A stretch of 64,000 nt of DNA from Gymnorhina tibicen (Eukaryota; Chordata; Aves; Passeriformes; Artamidae): assembly GCA_013399875.1 (NCBI GenBank), contig VXAZ01007529.1:246613-310612 (forward strand), given 5' to 3'. A model generated the notes under the pieces. That model saw nothing but the letters and a program-made list of their open reading frames with translations, did no database searches and was not told the DNA's origin. The position numbers were made by a program, and so were the translations under genes. Positions 1 to 11,197 of the stretch are shown here, one piece after another; position 1 is the first letter of the stretch, and each line of letters opens with the position of its first letter.

Positions 1-3000
1 CAGCCTCATCTTGATCTCCAAAAAAATACAGCTATATCTGTGCAAGGATCAAATGTGGACACACATCTGCCATTGCAATCACCTGGGTGACTCCACACAG
101 CTCATCTGACTGTTCAGAGCACAGGCTGCTCCTTGCAGCAGATGTGGTATCACAAAACTGTCCCTCGGGAAGATGTCACCAGTTGGGAAAGCTTTTCCCA
201 CTGACCAGCAGGGACATGGTCACCCCCAAAGCATTGTGGGTTGGTTCAAAGTGCAGAGGAGTTTTACATGCTCGGGTGAGCAGCTGTCCTGCTGCATTTT
301 GCTCAGCCAGTCGTTTGAAGAGGAAAAGGAAATGTCAAGTGACTCCGTGGGCTGAACTCCATTTCCATAAGAAATCAGGTATATATCGTTCACTGGATGC
401 TACTGGGGCTCAGATGTGTCTTCTCTTTTGAAAATGGCCTTGAGTAAATGAATTAATACACCTCTGAGCTGCTGCAGAGATGAAGAAACTTTGGTGGGCT
501 CCCCCTCAGATGTGCAGCTGCGCTCCCCTGCCCATGTGCCAGAGGAATGGATTAGTTTCAAATCTCCTCACTCTAACTTCCAGTGTGGTTGGCCCTCAGG
601 ACGGGAGGGTTAACACTTAGGGCTGCCGTCACTTGATTTTGTCTCTGAATTCTTCAGCTTCTTAGGGGGCCCGTCTCTTGTGAAAGCTTTAGCTTCAATC
701 TGGATGTGTTGAAATTTCCGTATCCCGAGAAGTGGAAGTGTTCAGGAGGGTCACAGTGTCTTCAGGGACGTTCAGCACTCTGCAGCGATCTACCTTCACA
801 AATCCGTGTTGTACACGCGATTACTATTCCGAAATACAGTGCAAATTTTCAGACACGGTCATTTCACATTGCCACCTTTTTGAACATTCAGAATGCTTTT
901 CTTGTTCTGTACCTTTCCCGTGTCCCCCAAAGCACAGAGGAGGAGGGCTGCATTTCTTCCCGACACAGTTCTTAGGGAGAGGGAATCAGCGGGGCAATCC
1001 ATGACTTGGGAGGCTGTGAGAGCAGTGCTCAGCAAACAGTGACAATAATTACACTGTCCTCTTTGGTAGAAGCCTGGAAAAGCTGTCAGCCACCACAAAG
1101 GATCATTAGCTGCTTGGTCTGAAGAACAGAAGCTGCTCCTAAATTTTTTAGAAAGTGCCAAACACTTCAAGCTGACTGACATAAATTGTGTGGGGTATTA
1201 CAATGCTGAATGTAAAACTCACCAGTCACTTTTCCTTCTATTCCAGTTCCTCTCAGCAATGACTTACAAGTAAATACTTGGGCAGTCTCTCACAGTACTA
1301 GGATTTCATGCTTTCTGCAGAACGTTTTAAGTGATGTTTCGCTCTTTCCCTGTGTAGAACGTTCAGAGACTGAACAAAATAAAGCAATACACACAATTTT
1401 TAAATCACTACAAACAAAACTAAACAAAAATTTTCACTACTACATGAAGTGGTGAGTCTGAAAAGGGCAGAACGTGATTTGCCAGAGTTTATTAGGGATT
1501 GAATTTATCAATAGAAGGAAGAGGTAAGCTTATTTACGTCTCCTAAATTTAGACCTTCCCTGAGCCACCCAGCTCAGACAGCATTAATACCCTGCTAAAA
1601 CTGCAGTGATAGGCAGGAATACAAACCATTGAAATAGAGTAAAGCTAAGCCACAGTTGAGAGATCAACCAGCTTTGCAATGCATGAGCTTTTCTTTTCTG
1701 TGCTGTTTGCTTTTCCCCTCTGTGCCACAAATGTCAGCGATCCCCAAGTCAAGCTTGCTTAGTGCAAACCAGCCACAAACACAGCCAAAACGAACTTTTG
1801 TCAGGAATTTACATGTGGAAAATTCCAAGAAGAACCTTGAAGAACAACAAAAATATCTCACTAACATCAGCTGAGCAAGAAAAATTTAGCTCGGACAAAA
1901 TCTTTCTACCCGAAATGAGTAATCTGAATCGAAAAAAAAAAAAGAACAATGAAAGAAGAGAAAAAGTCATGTGAAGGATTGAATTCTTGGGGGATTTTTA
2001 TACCGTTCTCCAAAATGCCAAAGAAAGAGCTGCTTGTGCTGAAGTAGCTTCTGCTGAGGTCCACACAATCCTGTGCCCCCAGGAACCTGGAATTTGAGTT
2101 AGTCTTCCCTCAGACAGGACACGTGTGTTGAAATCTTGCCTCCAATCCAAGTCCTCTCTACAGATTATTTACTCACTGGGCTGCACTGAGTAAGCACTTG
2201 TTCTGCTTTGTGAATTGCTTTGTGGAACTTCTAGAGGCATGGCCAGAAACACCAGAATTATTTGCTTTGAAAATATGAAAAGATAAACATTTTAATGTTT
2301 TACATTTTCCTCTCCTTTTTACGGATTTAACAACACACGCGCCAAATAAATTTCAAATTATGTGCAGTTCAGACAGGCACAACATTCCATTTTGGGCAAA
2401 GAGCCATTCATCAAATGCAATACTCCCCAGACCTGCAAACAAATATACTTTTAATGTGTCTTGTAACCAGATTACAGCCAAGGCCATAAACCAGCTGCAG
2501 TTTTCCAATAACATCCATTTCTCCTATCTAGAATAGTGCCTTAGACATGCTCTGGGGTGCTGGGCTTTATGGACAGCCTGACAATTTTTGGTCATGGACT
2601 GGAACTTCTGAACAGCACTTATGAACCTCCTAGGTTGGAGAAACTCCCTGAAAACTCATCAAGCCTTTATATCTCACCAAGCCTTTATATTTTCTCTCTA
2701 AGTTTTGCACCCAGAAAAATATAAAGATTTGTTCTGAAACCTTTTTACTTTTGCAGCAAATAATTTGCAAAGCATAAATCAAACTACAGGTTGAAATTCA
2801 AAGTTAACATCTTTCCCACCAAATCCGTGGGACATTTCACATGAAGTTCAGGAAAATACTTTTCAACATTTTTCCCATTAATGGGGCTCCTCCACAGAGA
2901 AGAAAAATAGCTCATTTTAGCTGCTCCAGCTCTCAGGTCCCCAGCCCTTCCTTTCTGTGTGCAGCGTGACATTAAAGGGAGCCTACAGGAACTCCAGCCT

Positions 3001-3786
3001 TACTTTTCCCACCTCATCACCTGCTCCAACTTGTGTATTTTGCTAGTGCCACTTAGCTTTGAGACTGAGCAGAGCAGTGATTGCATGCAGCTGCATGTTG
3101 GCATGAATAATGCTTCTGGCTTTTGAGCTGAGCCTTGTCAGAGCTTTGCTCACCATCCTGTGGGCTCGTGTGTCACCCCGCGTGTGGATTCCGGGTGCTG
3201 CGAGAAATCTGCTCAATGACATCTGTTTAATAATATTTTTACTGTTTTTAAAAGCAAATCCTATGCTGAGGGAAGGCGAAATTGCACGGCAATTTTTTAT
3301 CCAGAAAGGTCTGGGCTCTGAGATCCATTTACATTAAGTTAGTATTTATTTAGGTATGACAGTAATTGTATGGTAACTGAACATCTTCGATCTTTTTCCC
3401 CCCCCAAAAGCAAAACATTGCTGCAAGCAACAGTCTAGATTTAGGTGAACTCACACTGTGACAAACTGAGAATGGAGAAAACACATTTCTTGTCCATAAA
3501 AGGACAGCTCACACATCCACAGAGGGTAGCTCTGATTTTGCTGCAGTTCCAAACTATGAAGTGGGGACTCAATCTTACAAAAAGGAGTTTTGTTTAGAGT
3601 GGATACAAGGTTGTACAGTAAAAGATTTTTTCTTCTTTTTTTCCTTTGTCTTCTCAAACAGAAAATGGTTCACCCTCTTAAACAGAAAATGGTGGATTTT
3701 TTTTTTTAAATGAAAAATTTTCTGTTCAGGAGGTCTGATATTTCCACAATTTCTCCTGGGAAAAACACAGAGTACCCACAGTGTCG
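1..3786. other. NTF3 upstream / intronic DNA, no gene seen
   Basis: AT-rich non-coding sequence upstream of the NTF3 coding exon. Because the exon at 5707 has a splice acceptor, this DNA is probably intron for the long NTF3 isoform and may include promoter-side DNA for the short isoform. Short open frames occur on both strands (for example 859-1182 minus), but none resembles a known protein. I looked for the short alternative first coding exon of NTF3 and did not find it. A near-duplicate of about 15 bases around AAGCCTTTATAT occurs near 2660-2690. Nothing else is recognised. Confidence 0.6.
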
Positions 3787-4320
3787 AGGGAGGGGATCCT
3801 TCCCCTCATCTCAGTGCTGGTGAGGCACACCTGGAGTGCTGTGTCCAGTTCTGGGCTCCTCTGTACAGCAGCGAGTCCATGAAAGTTATTAAGGATTGGG
3901 GTAACTGTACTGGGAGGAGAGGCTGAGAGAGCTGGGACTCTTCATTCTGCAGAAGAGAAGTCCCAGAGGGATTGTACTGAAGTGTAGAAATACCTCACAG
4001 TAGGGAGTAAAAAAGATGGAGCCAGGCTCGACTCAGGGGTGTCCATGAAAGGACAAGAGGCAATGGGGGCAAATTGAGGTATAGATAATACTGCTGGTAC
4101 ATGAATTTTTTATTTTTTTTTAAGTTTAAAGGTGGTCGAACACTGGAACAGGTTGTCTAGAGGGTTGTGGAGTCTCCATCCCTGGAGATATTCTAAACCT
4201 GAGTAGGCACAGTTCTCTGCAAGCTGCCCTGGCTGATACTGCTGTGAGCAGGGAGACTGGCCTAAATGATGTCCTGAGGATCCTTCCAACTCCATCTGTC
4301 CCACGGTCTGTGACTCTATG
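3787..4320 (+). repeat. CR1 LINE 3' fragment (sense on +)
   Basis: The stretch reads like the 3' end of an avian CR1 retroposon in sense orientation. It has the 'cacacctggagtgctgtgtccagttctgggctcc' type block near 3825-3860 (paraphrased), a degenerate middle with a T-run near 4107-4122, then the block 'catccctggagatattc' near 4175. It finishes with 'ccttccaactccatctgt' and 'tgtgactctatg', the CR1 3' terminus. It is diverged and carries small gaps, so it is an old, 5'-truncated copy. The orientation is set by the ...CTATG end at 4320. Confidence 0.85.
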
Positions 4321-5706
4321 CCTTCATCCCAAAGTGCCAGAAGTCTCTGACACATGCTGGATGCGTCTGCAGAGCAGGAAAATCAAATCCAAGGCTTTCT
4401 TGAGTCACTTGAAGCAGTACTACAGTCAGGGTTTGTCACAGACTACGAGGCTGCTCTAAGATGAGTTTTGTATTTTCTGCTTCAATCCACTACTTGTGCA
4501 GCAAGTTTATGAACAGGTGTGCTCTGAAGTGAGTGCTCTGCTTCCATCACTTAGTATTTTACATTGATAATTGATTTCACTTAAATATAAATGCAAATAC
4601 CAAATGTACAGGTGTCCCCATATACAAGGAGGAAAAACGCCTCCCTGGACAGCTTCTCACGGCTCTCAGCTACACAAACAAGATGACAGAAAGGCTTAAA
4701 AGGAACTGACAAATGAGCTTTTAGAATATGGACAGAAGGCAGAATTAGAAAGAGACCACAGGAATCCATATAGAGCAGTACGTGGCAAAGTACAAAGAAG
4801 CAGCACACTTTCAGGAATGGTTTTCAAAATATTGAATCTTTGAACAAGATTTTTCCATTTTAGGGGGTGGTGGGAAGAGGGATGTCCTCAATCTGTCCTT
4901 GAATATTTCTAATAGCTGTCAGTTTTGTTTCACTTTACATAAATGTAATGAAGCAGCTTCTTTAAAAACCACCAAAAAAACAAGTCCCCAATCCTGAAAA
5001 CAACCCCTACAAGATGGTCTGTGGTCCATCTGAATTCCCCACTTGTATCACAGAGGCCTAATCACCACTCTCTGACCTGACTGCATCATTTTCCTTCGAG
5101 AACCCTTTCCCGTACCAGAGGGAGAAAGAGAACAAAAGCACTATTAAAACACTGGATTTATTTCCTTCTTACGGTAACATTAAACAGAAGGCATTTGATA
5201 AATATGAATTTGATGGGTCTGAGAGAGCACACAAAACCTGACAATATTTAGCAAAGTCAGAACTTTTGCATTTTACACCATGATACACTTTTCTACTCTG
5301 CATGATCCTGCAATTTTGAAACTAAACTTCTCTGTGGGATGAACTCTGTGGAAGTAACTTGGCCTCTCTCTGCTGCCAAGCCCTGGCCATACTATATCAA
5401 GAACTACCTACCTCTGCAGAGAAAGAGCTTAACTGATATATATACCACTATGCATGGAAAGAGGAAAAGCAAGGCCTAAAATATAGATGAAATATTGAAA
5501 AATAAAATTCAGAAGAGAGTTGCACTCACTATAAAGTATAACAAATAGTGTCTGCAAAGAAACACACAGCCTGTGTTTCTGTATCTCTACATATGTATCT
5601 TTAAAGACACAGATGTTACTAAAAAAAATCCCAATTTTCACGTTCACAGCCTCTAGCAAACCTCCCTCTTGCATTGTTTTAACATTGACTTTCTGTTTCT
5701 CTGCAG
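4321..5706. other. Intron immediately upstream of NTF3 coding exon
   Basis: Non-coding AT-rich sequence that ends in a pyrimidine-rich tract (TTTCTGTTTCTCTGCAG, 5690-5706) forming a strong 3' splice site. A possible branch-point-like TTTAAC/ACTGAC-type sequence lies just upstream, near 5680-5690. No coding exon is recognised in the rest. In mammals a short NTF3 transcript starts in contiguous DNA before this exon, so 5' UTR or promoter sequence could lie here, but I see no diagnostic element. Confidence 0.55.
5690..5706 (+). promoter_or_regulatory. NTF3: 3' splice site of NTF3 coding exon
   Basis: A polypyrimidine tract is followed by CAG at 5704-5706, then the exon begins with ATC TTA CAG GTG AAC AAG GTG ATG. 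Those codons read I-L-Q-V-N-K-V-M, which matches the junction of the long NTF3 isoform, where a distal first exon supplies the first residues. The site is in frame with the downstream ATG at 5728, so one exon can serve two isoforms. Confidence 0.85.
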
Positions 5707-6501
5707 ATCTTACAGGTGAACAAGGTGATGTCCATCTTGTTTTATGTGATATTTCTCGCTTACCTTCGTGGCATCCAGTCTTCCAACATGGATCAAAGGA
5801 GTTTGCCAGAAGATTCGATAAATTCTCTTATTATTAAACTCATACAGGCAGACATTTTAAAAAACAAGCTTTCTAAGCAGATGGTAGACATTAAGGAAAA
5901 CTATCAAAACACGGTGCAGAAAACAGACGCTCAGCAAGACATGGATGGAGAGGAAAATGTGAAATCAGACTTCCAGCCAGTTATCTCAGTGGATACAGAT
6001 CTCTTAAGGCAGCAGAGACGCTACAACTCGCCCCGAGTCCTCCTCAGTGACAACACGCCTCTGGAGCCGCCGCCGCTGTACCTCATGGAGGATTACATCG
6101 GGAATTCCGTGCTGGTGAACAGAACCTCCCGGCGGAAGAGGTACGCGGAGCACAAGGGCCACCGGGGGGAATACTCCGTTTGTGACAGTGAAAGTTTGTG
6201 GGTCACGGACAAATCCTCTGCCATCGACATTCGGGGACACCAGGTGACTGTTCTGGGAGAAATTAAAACAGGCAACTCTCCGGTTAAGCAATACTTTTAC
6301 GAGACGAGGTGTAAAGAGGCCAAGCCTGTGAAAAACGGCTGCCGCGGCATCGATGACAAGCACTGGAACTCCCAATGCAAGACATCCCAAACTTATGTCA
6401 GAGCACTGACTTCAGAAAACAACAAACTGGTGGGCTGGAGGTGGATAAGGATAGACACCTCCTGCGTGTGCGCCTTGTCCAGGAAAATAGGAAGAACATA
6501 G
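5707..6501 (+). CDS. NTF3: Neurotrophin-3 precursor, main coding exon
   Basis: Encodes preproneurotrophin-3, a secreted dimeric growth factor that signals mainly through TrkC (and p75NTR) to support sensory and other neurons. From the ATG at 5728 the frame gives 257 residues, the usual length of the short isoform; stop TAG is at 6499-6501. The seven codons 5707-5727 before this ATG are in frame and belong to the long isoform. Residues 1 to about 17 are a hydrophobic signal peptide ([15 protein letters not shown]). A prodomain follows to residue 138, with an N-glycosylation sequon NRTS just before the furin-type site RRKR. The mature 119-residue factor begins YAEHK and has six cysteines at mature positions 14, 57, 67, 79, 108 and 110, the complete cystine knot. 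There is no frameshift or internal stop. Identity is certain from the near-invariant mature domain. Confidence 0.98.
   Translation: MLQVNKVMSILFYVIFLAYLRGIQSSNMDQRSLPEDSINSLIIKLIQADILKNKLSKQMVDIKENYQNTVQKTDAQQDMDGEENVKSDFQPVISVDTDLLRQQRRYNSPRVLLSDNTPLEPPPLYLMEDYIGNSVLVNRTSRRKRYAEHKGHRGEYSVCDSESLWVTDKSSAIDIRGHQVTVLGEIKTGNSPVKQYFYETRCKEAKPVKNGCRGIDDKHWNSQCKTSQTYVRALTSENNKLVGWRWIRIDTSCVCALSRKIGRT
6142..6498 (+). other. NTF3: Mature NT-3 (processed chain)
   Basis: The mature neurotrophin starts directly after RRKR (last Arg codon 6139-6141) and runs 119 residues to the C-terminal IGRT. Cysteines at 14/79, 57/108 and 67/110 are the known cystine-knot pairs of the family. The [11 protein letters not shown] stretch, containing Arg103 (a known TrkC contact), is intact. 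As I recall the mammalian factor, only two positions differ: mature residue 6 is Gly here (Ser in mammals) and residue 61 is Lys here (Arg in mammals). Confidence 0.95.
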
Positions 6502-6675
6502 ATCTGCATCTCTTTGCTATATAAATTATTACTTTAAATTATATGATATGCATGTAGCATATAAATGTTTATATTGTTTTATATATATTATAAGTTGACC
6601 TTATTTATTAAACTTCAGCAAATCTACAGTATATAAGCTTTCTCTCTCAATAAACAAGAGCAAAGGGTGTGTGCC
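6502..6675 (+). other. NTF3: NTF3 proximal 3' UTR
   Basis: An AU-rich segment directly after the stop codon, with many ATATA/TTTAT motifs and a TTATTTATT at 6601-6609, typical of labile neurotrophin mRNAs. It ends at the polyadenylation signal described next. The extent is inferred from that signal, and longer 3' UTR forms are possible. Confidence 0.7.
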
Positions 6676-6690
6676 TCTGCTGTGGCCAAC
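6649..6690 (+). terminator. NTF3: NTF3 poly(A) signal with GU-rich downstream element
   Basis: AATAAA lies at 6649-6654. About 12-35 bases further is a GU-rich run (GGGTGTGTGCC, then GCTGTGG), the expected downstream element for cleavage. An ATTAAA at 6607-6612 could be a weaker alternative. Cleavage is expected around 6665-6675. Confidence 0.75.
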
Positions 6691-6998
6691 TCCGGGGTTT
6701 TTTTAGACTATGTTTGTGACACTGCTTGTTGGCAGCATACCTTAACCTTCCTGTAAAATCTGTGTAAAATCAGTATTTTTTCATTCAGTATTGTCAAACC
6801 AGTGACTGTCATTTAGTAAACTTGTTAAAAATCAGATCAATGCCAAGAGTTGTGTACATATTTATATTCCCTGCTCTATACGGTCATACTTAATTGGATC
6901 CACAGTGTTGACTCCTCGCCACCAAAAAGAAAAATGGACCAAAATACATGTTGTAGCCTGCAGACAATGTCAAATTTACAGGCATCAGGTAGCCCTAA

Positions 6999-7004
6999 AA
7001 TAAA
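6999..7004 (+). terminator. Possible distal NTF3 poly(A) signal
   Basis: A second AATAAA, followed by a T/G-rich stretch (AGTTTCTGTGTATTATG). It could end a longer NTF3 3' UTR. An isolated hexamer is weak evidence in AT-rich DNA. Confidence 0.3.
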
Positions 7005-9196
7005 GTTTCTGTGTATTATGCCAGTTCTGCCAGTGAAATGACCATTTTCCCTCTGCTAGCATTTCAGAATGGCTGCTAGTAATCCAGGAACATCCATTTG
7101 TGTTTTGGAAACACATTTGTTTTGCAACTGTTTCTAATGCTGCCAATGCATCATTGAAAATATATGAAAAAAATCTGAAAAATTTGTAGCCGAAACTTAC
7201 TGAAGCCAAGAACTGATCTAAATGGATCATTAATGTAATACATAAAAGATGGTTTGTTGTGATCAGCCTCTTCCTCCTCACACGAATCAATTATCTTCTG
7301 CTTGCCTTATTGGATCATTCCTCTCTGTCTGAGTTTTTAAATTAGAAACAAAGCTAGTGGTGTCTTAACCTTAAAAGAGCCCTTGGCTTGCAAATTGTAG
7401 TAAAGAAAGATATGATATCCTGGCGTGGATATCAAAGCCACACGCCCGTATGAAGGCTTCCTTCTCCTCAGCAATCCATTCTCCGTCTTTCCCAGGGGGA
7501 AAAATGTGTTGAACTGCTCGAGAAACCTGGTACCTTTCACAGGAACGTGAAATGGATGGTGGCTAAAATTCATGAAGTCTGTAGTTATCCTGAAGGTCCT
7601 CAGGTAAACAGATGAGTTGTTGCTCAGGACAGACAAATGTGCTAGTGTGTATTTACCTCAAACTCTTGTTTGGATTGTCATGTAGCTCCACTGGGGACAG
7701 GAGTAATGGCACTACTTGAAGAGATGGCCCATTGCACATCAGCTGTGCAGTGCCCTGGATGGGATCCCACCCCCAGGAAGTAAATGAGTTCACGGCTAGG
7801 AACAGAATTCAGATTGGGCTGCACATTATCTGTGTCCAGAGAGAGCCAATCCACAGCCAGGGCTGGGAAATACCAGCTATTCAAAAGGTTTTACCCTCAT
7901 TTTTTTTTTCTGAGGGTTTTACAGCTACAGCTTTCACTGCTGTAGCATGTTCAGCATCACGAATGGAAACCAGATCAGAGCCCTCAAACACAAGGTTGCA
8001 GGACACCTTTGCTCATACAGCTTTCACTCCTGGAAAGCCAGTTTCAAACATGCAACAGGCCGTGAAAGGCAGCAAACTGTGCGGTCTCTCCTAATCCCTT
8101 ACAGGGAGTGCTGCACACCATAAAACCGCCAGGGAGCCGGACAGGTTGCCTTGAGGCTGAGCACTGGAATAGTTGTGTCTTGGAAAAGCCAGGTTGGAGC
8201 ACGTGGGTATTTTCTTCAGGGGAGGCCAGAAGCAAAGCTTTTGAGAACCATCTCAATTTTCAGCATGAGGCCAGGGTATTTACCTCGCAGGAAATATCAT
8301 CACCTTGCAGCACTAAATCCTAACTTTGCTTGAAGCAATAGCAATTTCAGAGGTTCAATACCAAGGCAGTCATTAAAATGAGAGGATGTACTATAACAAG
8401 GAACTTGGTATCTGATAGATCTGATTAGAATAGTTCTCATTTCTTGGCAAACATCTAAAAAAAAACGCCCCAACCCCACAGAGCTTTTGCTTCTTTTCCT
8501 AGCAGGAAAGTTAAAGTTTTAACTAACCTTTTTGGCTTGGGGGAATAAGCACATTTTTCAGAGTTCTGCCCTGATGGAATTTTTGTAAATTAAAAGCTTG
8601 ATTTTACACCCTGACTTCCCAAATAAAGATCATTTGCAGATGCTGGGATCAATTGAGAGCTGACATTGTCATGGATCATTAACTTTAGAGATCTCTTTGT
8701 TTCACCGTGCCACATAGGTCTATCTCCATGTGAGAAGAGGAGGTAAGAAGACCAATTTAACTTGGTGGAATCCCATTAATCAGAAACTACCTTGTTCCTG
8801 CAGTGTGGATGTCACCTTTGTTTACATCACTTTAAATCCAGAAAAAATCTATTGAAGACAGGGAAGAAAATGTAGCTTTATAACAATGTAAACAACATCA
8901 GAGTTGATTCTAATGCCTTTATTTCTGCTCACTGAAAATCAAGGGTGGTTCATTATTTAGAGGTTCAAAGAAAGCCATTTGTCGTTTTCCACTGTAAATC
9001 CAGTAACAGGAACTGGTCTTTGACTCTTGACTTTAACAAGTATTTTACAAGCAGCCAGCAAAAAATGTCTCGGAGTAAATATGCCTGTCATCTGAAACAC
9101 ATGAGATGAGAACGGAGCGTGGTGTGTACGGTTATTAGACCGGCTGCCTCTTTCCCACCCCAGGAAAACAATGAGTGGAAGTGTTACCCCCTGGAT

Positions 9197-9265
9197 CTGA
9201 TCCAGCTTCCACTAAAGTCAATGGGAAAAAAAAAATCTCACCTTCTCCGGTGGAAGCTGGATCAG
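9197..9265. repeat. Inverted repeat, 16-bp perfect arms
   Basis: CTGATCCAGCTTCCAC at 9197-9212 is the exact reverse complement of 9250-9265, with a 37-base spacer that contains AAAGTCAATGGGA and a ten-base A run. The wording (GATCCAGCTTCCA next to a TCAATGGGA phrase) resembles an ancient dispersed palindromic repeat that I associate with bird, crocodile and turtle genomes. I cannot name the family with certainty. The dyad itself is read directly. Confidence 0.7.
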
Positions 9266-10214
9266 GCCCCAAGCGAAGAAAAACCTGCAGATCTCGACCA
9301 GAGAGCAAAGCAATCCCACACATCAGTAACGCATTCCTGTAAGTCCCGTGTACGCATAAGATGCTGTATAATTTTGTAAGAAGTTTGTAAACAAAGGCTG
9401 TAATAAATTGGTTAAGGTCTAATTCTCTTTTCGCTGTAGCCGGGGATGGTTTTATTGTCAACTTTGGTCACAGCACAATGAATTTAAAATTCCTATCCGA
9501 GTTCTATTTTGTTCGTGTTAAGTAGTTAAGCAAAATATTCAGCTCCCAACGCCAGTTTAATTTAAGCATTCTGAAAATCACTTCCATTAGGCAGCTCAGA
9601 TGCTCTGTCAATATTGTTTTGCCAATAGATCATTATAAGCACACATTTTATTTAGATTTTCTCCCAAATGACCAAATGCTATTCTGAAATTGCCTGTCTG
9701 TGTCAAACTGTATTTTCTCCGCTTTTTTCCCCTAGTTTTTTTCCAGTCCATTTAGTAACAGCAAAAAATGCTCCACTGAGGTTTTGGGAAACCATCTGCA
9801 TTTATTTTATCACCTTTGAACATGTGTTCAGGAATGAAGTCTGTGCAGAGAGTTTACTGCTACCAAGAGATTTGTGCGGCTGCACCAGGAAGAAACTTTG
9901 ACTGGACTTTACAGAGTGTGTGCTCAAAACCACTCTGCTCGTACTCTGTTATTTCGATTCTTTAGCAACCCGAGGCTTTTGCATTGTGTATCTGCAGACA
10001 ATACCAAACAGGAAACGAGCCTGATTGGGAGTTTCAAAATTAAAAATTTCACGATAACGACCTGCTATTTCTGACCTCTCGGCGAATGCATTTGCTCAGC
10101 GAAGTCAAGTGCAGGAACATTCATTTCATTTAATAGAAACATTGTGGCAAAAGCAATGGGATTCTGTGTTCTCCATGCTTGGTAAGCGTGTGTAATTCAT
10201 CATGGCTATGGGGC

Positions 10215-10243
10215 AGGGGGAGGAGGAAGAGGAGGAGGAGGAT
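10215..10243 (+). repeat. Imperfect (GGA)n run
   Basis: A purine-only run of GGA/GAA triplets, simple-sequence repeat in type. Confidence 0.85.
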
Positions 10244-11064
10244 AGGATAATAAGCACTACAGCTTGTGAGAAGTAAAAGGCTGTGCTCCGGCTTGGAGCA
10301 TTTTAAAGTGTGGAGGGGTTGTTCTCTGAAATGCTTCGTCTGTATTTTGTTACAGCAGATGGCAGAATGACGAAGCAAGCACAGATGTGGTGTAAAAAAA
10401 CCAAGCAATACGAGGATAACAAAAAACTTTCCCGGGAAAGTCGGCCGCTCACTACCACTGCGGGTCCTCGCAGCTCTGGGCAGGTGATTGCAGAGCTCAG
10501 CAATGACATCCCTAGTTTAATGATTTAACTAATCTCCGTGGAAAAAAGAAAAAAAACCAGTATTTCTTTTCCTGAAGCTCATTGCATTTATGAGCTGGAT
10601 AATTTTCTTTCTTTTATTTTCTTTTTTTATCCCTTTGAGGTTTTTTTTGATTGTTTGCTTTTGGTAATCTCTAGCTGCTTTGGCACCTCTGATGAGCAAC
10701 AAGCGGTAATGCTTTGCATGAATGTCCCCACATATAGATTTCTCCTTTGTTTTAGGGCTGAGCTTTGAAGCCAGTGGCACCTGAAAGCCATACTTTCACC
10801 TCGGAACTGGCCTTTTGATGTCTTGACCTCGTGTTTCCGGACATTTTGATCACAGGGTCTTATTTTGGAGCTCTTACCCACACAATTAGGTGAGATCATG
10901 ACCAGGCTGATTGAGAAGTGGCTGTGTACACAACAACCAAGGAGCAAAGAGAGAGTGAGGCAGCCCTGTGCCATCTTTGCATCCACCTTCACACATCTCC
11001 TGCTCTAATTTCAGTGTTGAGTTGCACGATCAAGGGCTGGTGATCAAGGGTTGCCCAGGATATC

Positions 11065-11197
11065 CTAGAATGGTTGGGGTTGTGAGTGACCTTAAAGATG
11101 ATCTCATTCCAACCCCCTGCCATGGGCAGGGACACCTTCCACTAGACCAGGTTGCTCAGAGCTACATCCAACCTGTCCTTGAGCACTTCCAGGGATG
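11065..11197 (-). repeat. CR1 LINE 3' fragment (antisense on +)
   Basis: Reads GAATGGTTGGGGTTG, then ATCTCATTCCAACCCCCTGCC, a CATGGGCAGGGACACCTTCC-type block, CCAGGTTGCTCAGAG, and ends in CTTGAGCACTTCCAGGGATG. This is the reverse complement of a CR1 3' end. It is a short, 5'-truncated copy. Confidence 0.9.

Larger units (their letters stand above)
6691..11064. other. Intergenic DNA downstream of NTF3
   Basis: No gene supported. It contains an inverted repeat at 9197-9265 and a GGA-rich run near 10215-10243. An open stretch at 10310-10528 is flanked by splice-like sequences but matches no protein that I recognise. Long single-copy AT-rich sequence like this next to NTF3 could contain conserved enhancers, but that cannot be judged without an alignment. 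Confidence 0.55.

Noticed and set aside
6004..6390. 128-codon frame antisense to NTF3
   Set aside because: It is a shadow of the conserved, GC-richer NTF3 coding sequence, with no independent evidence.
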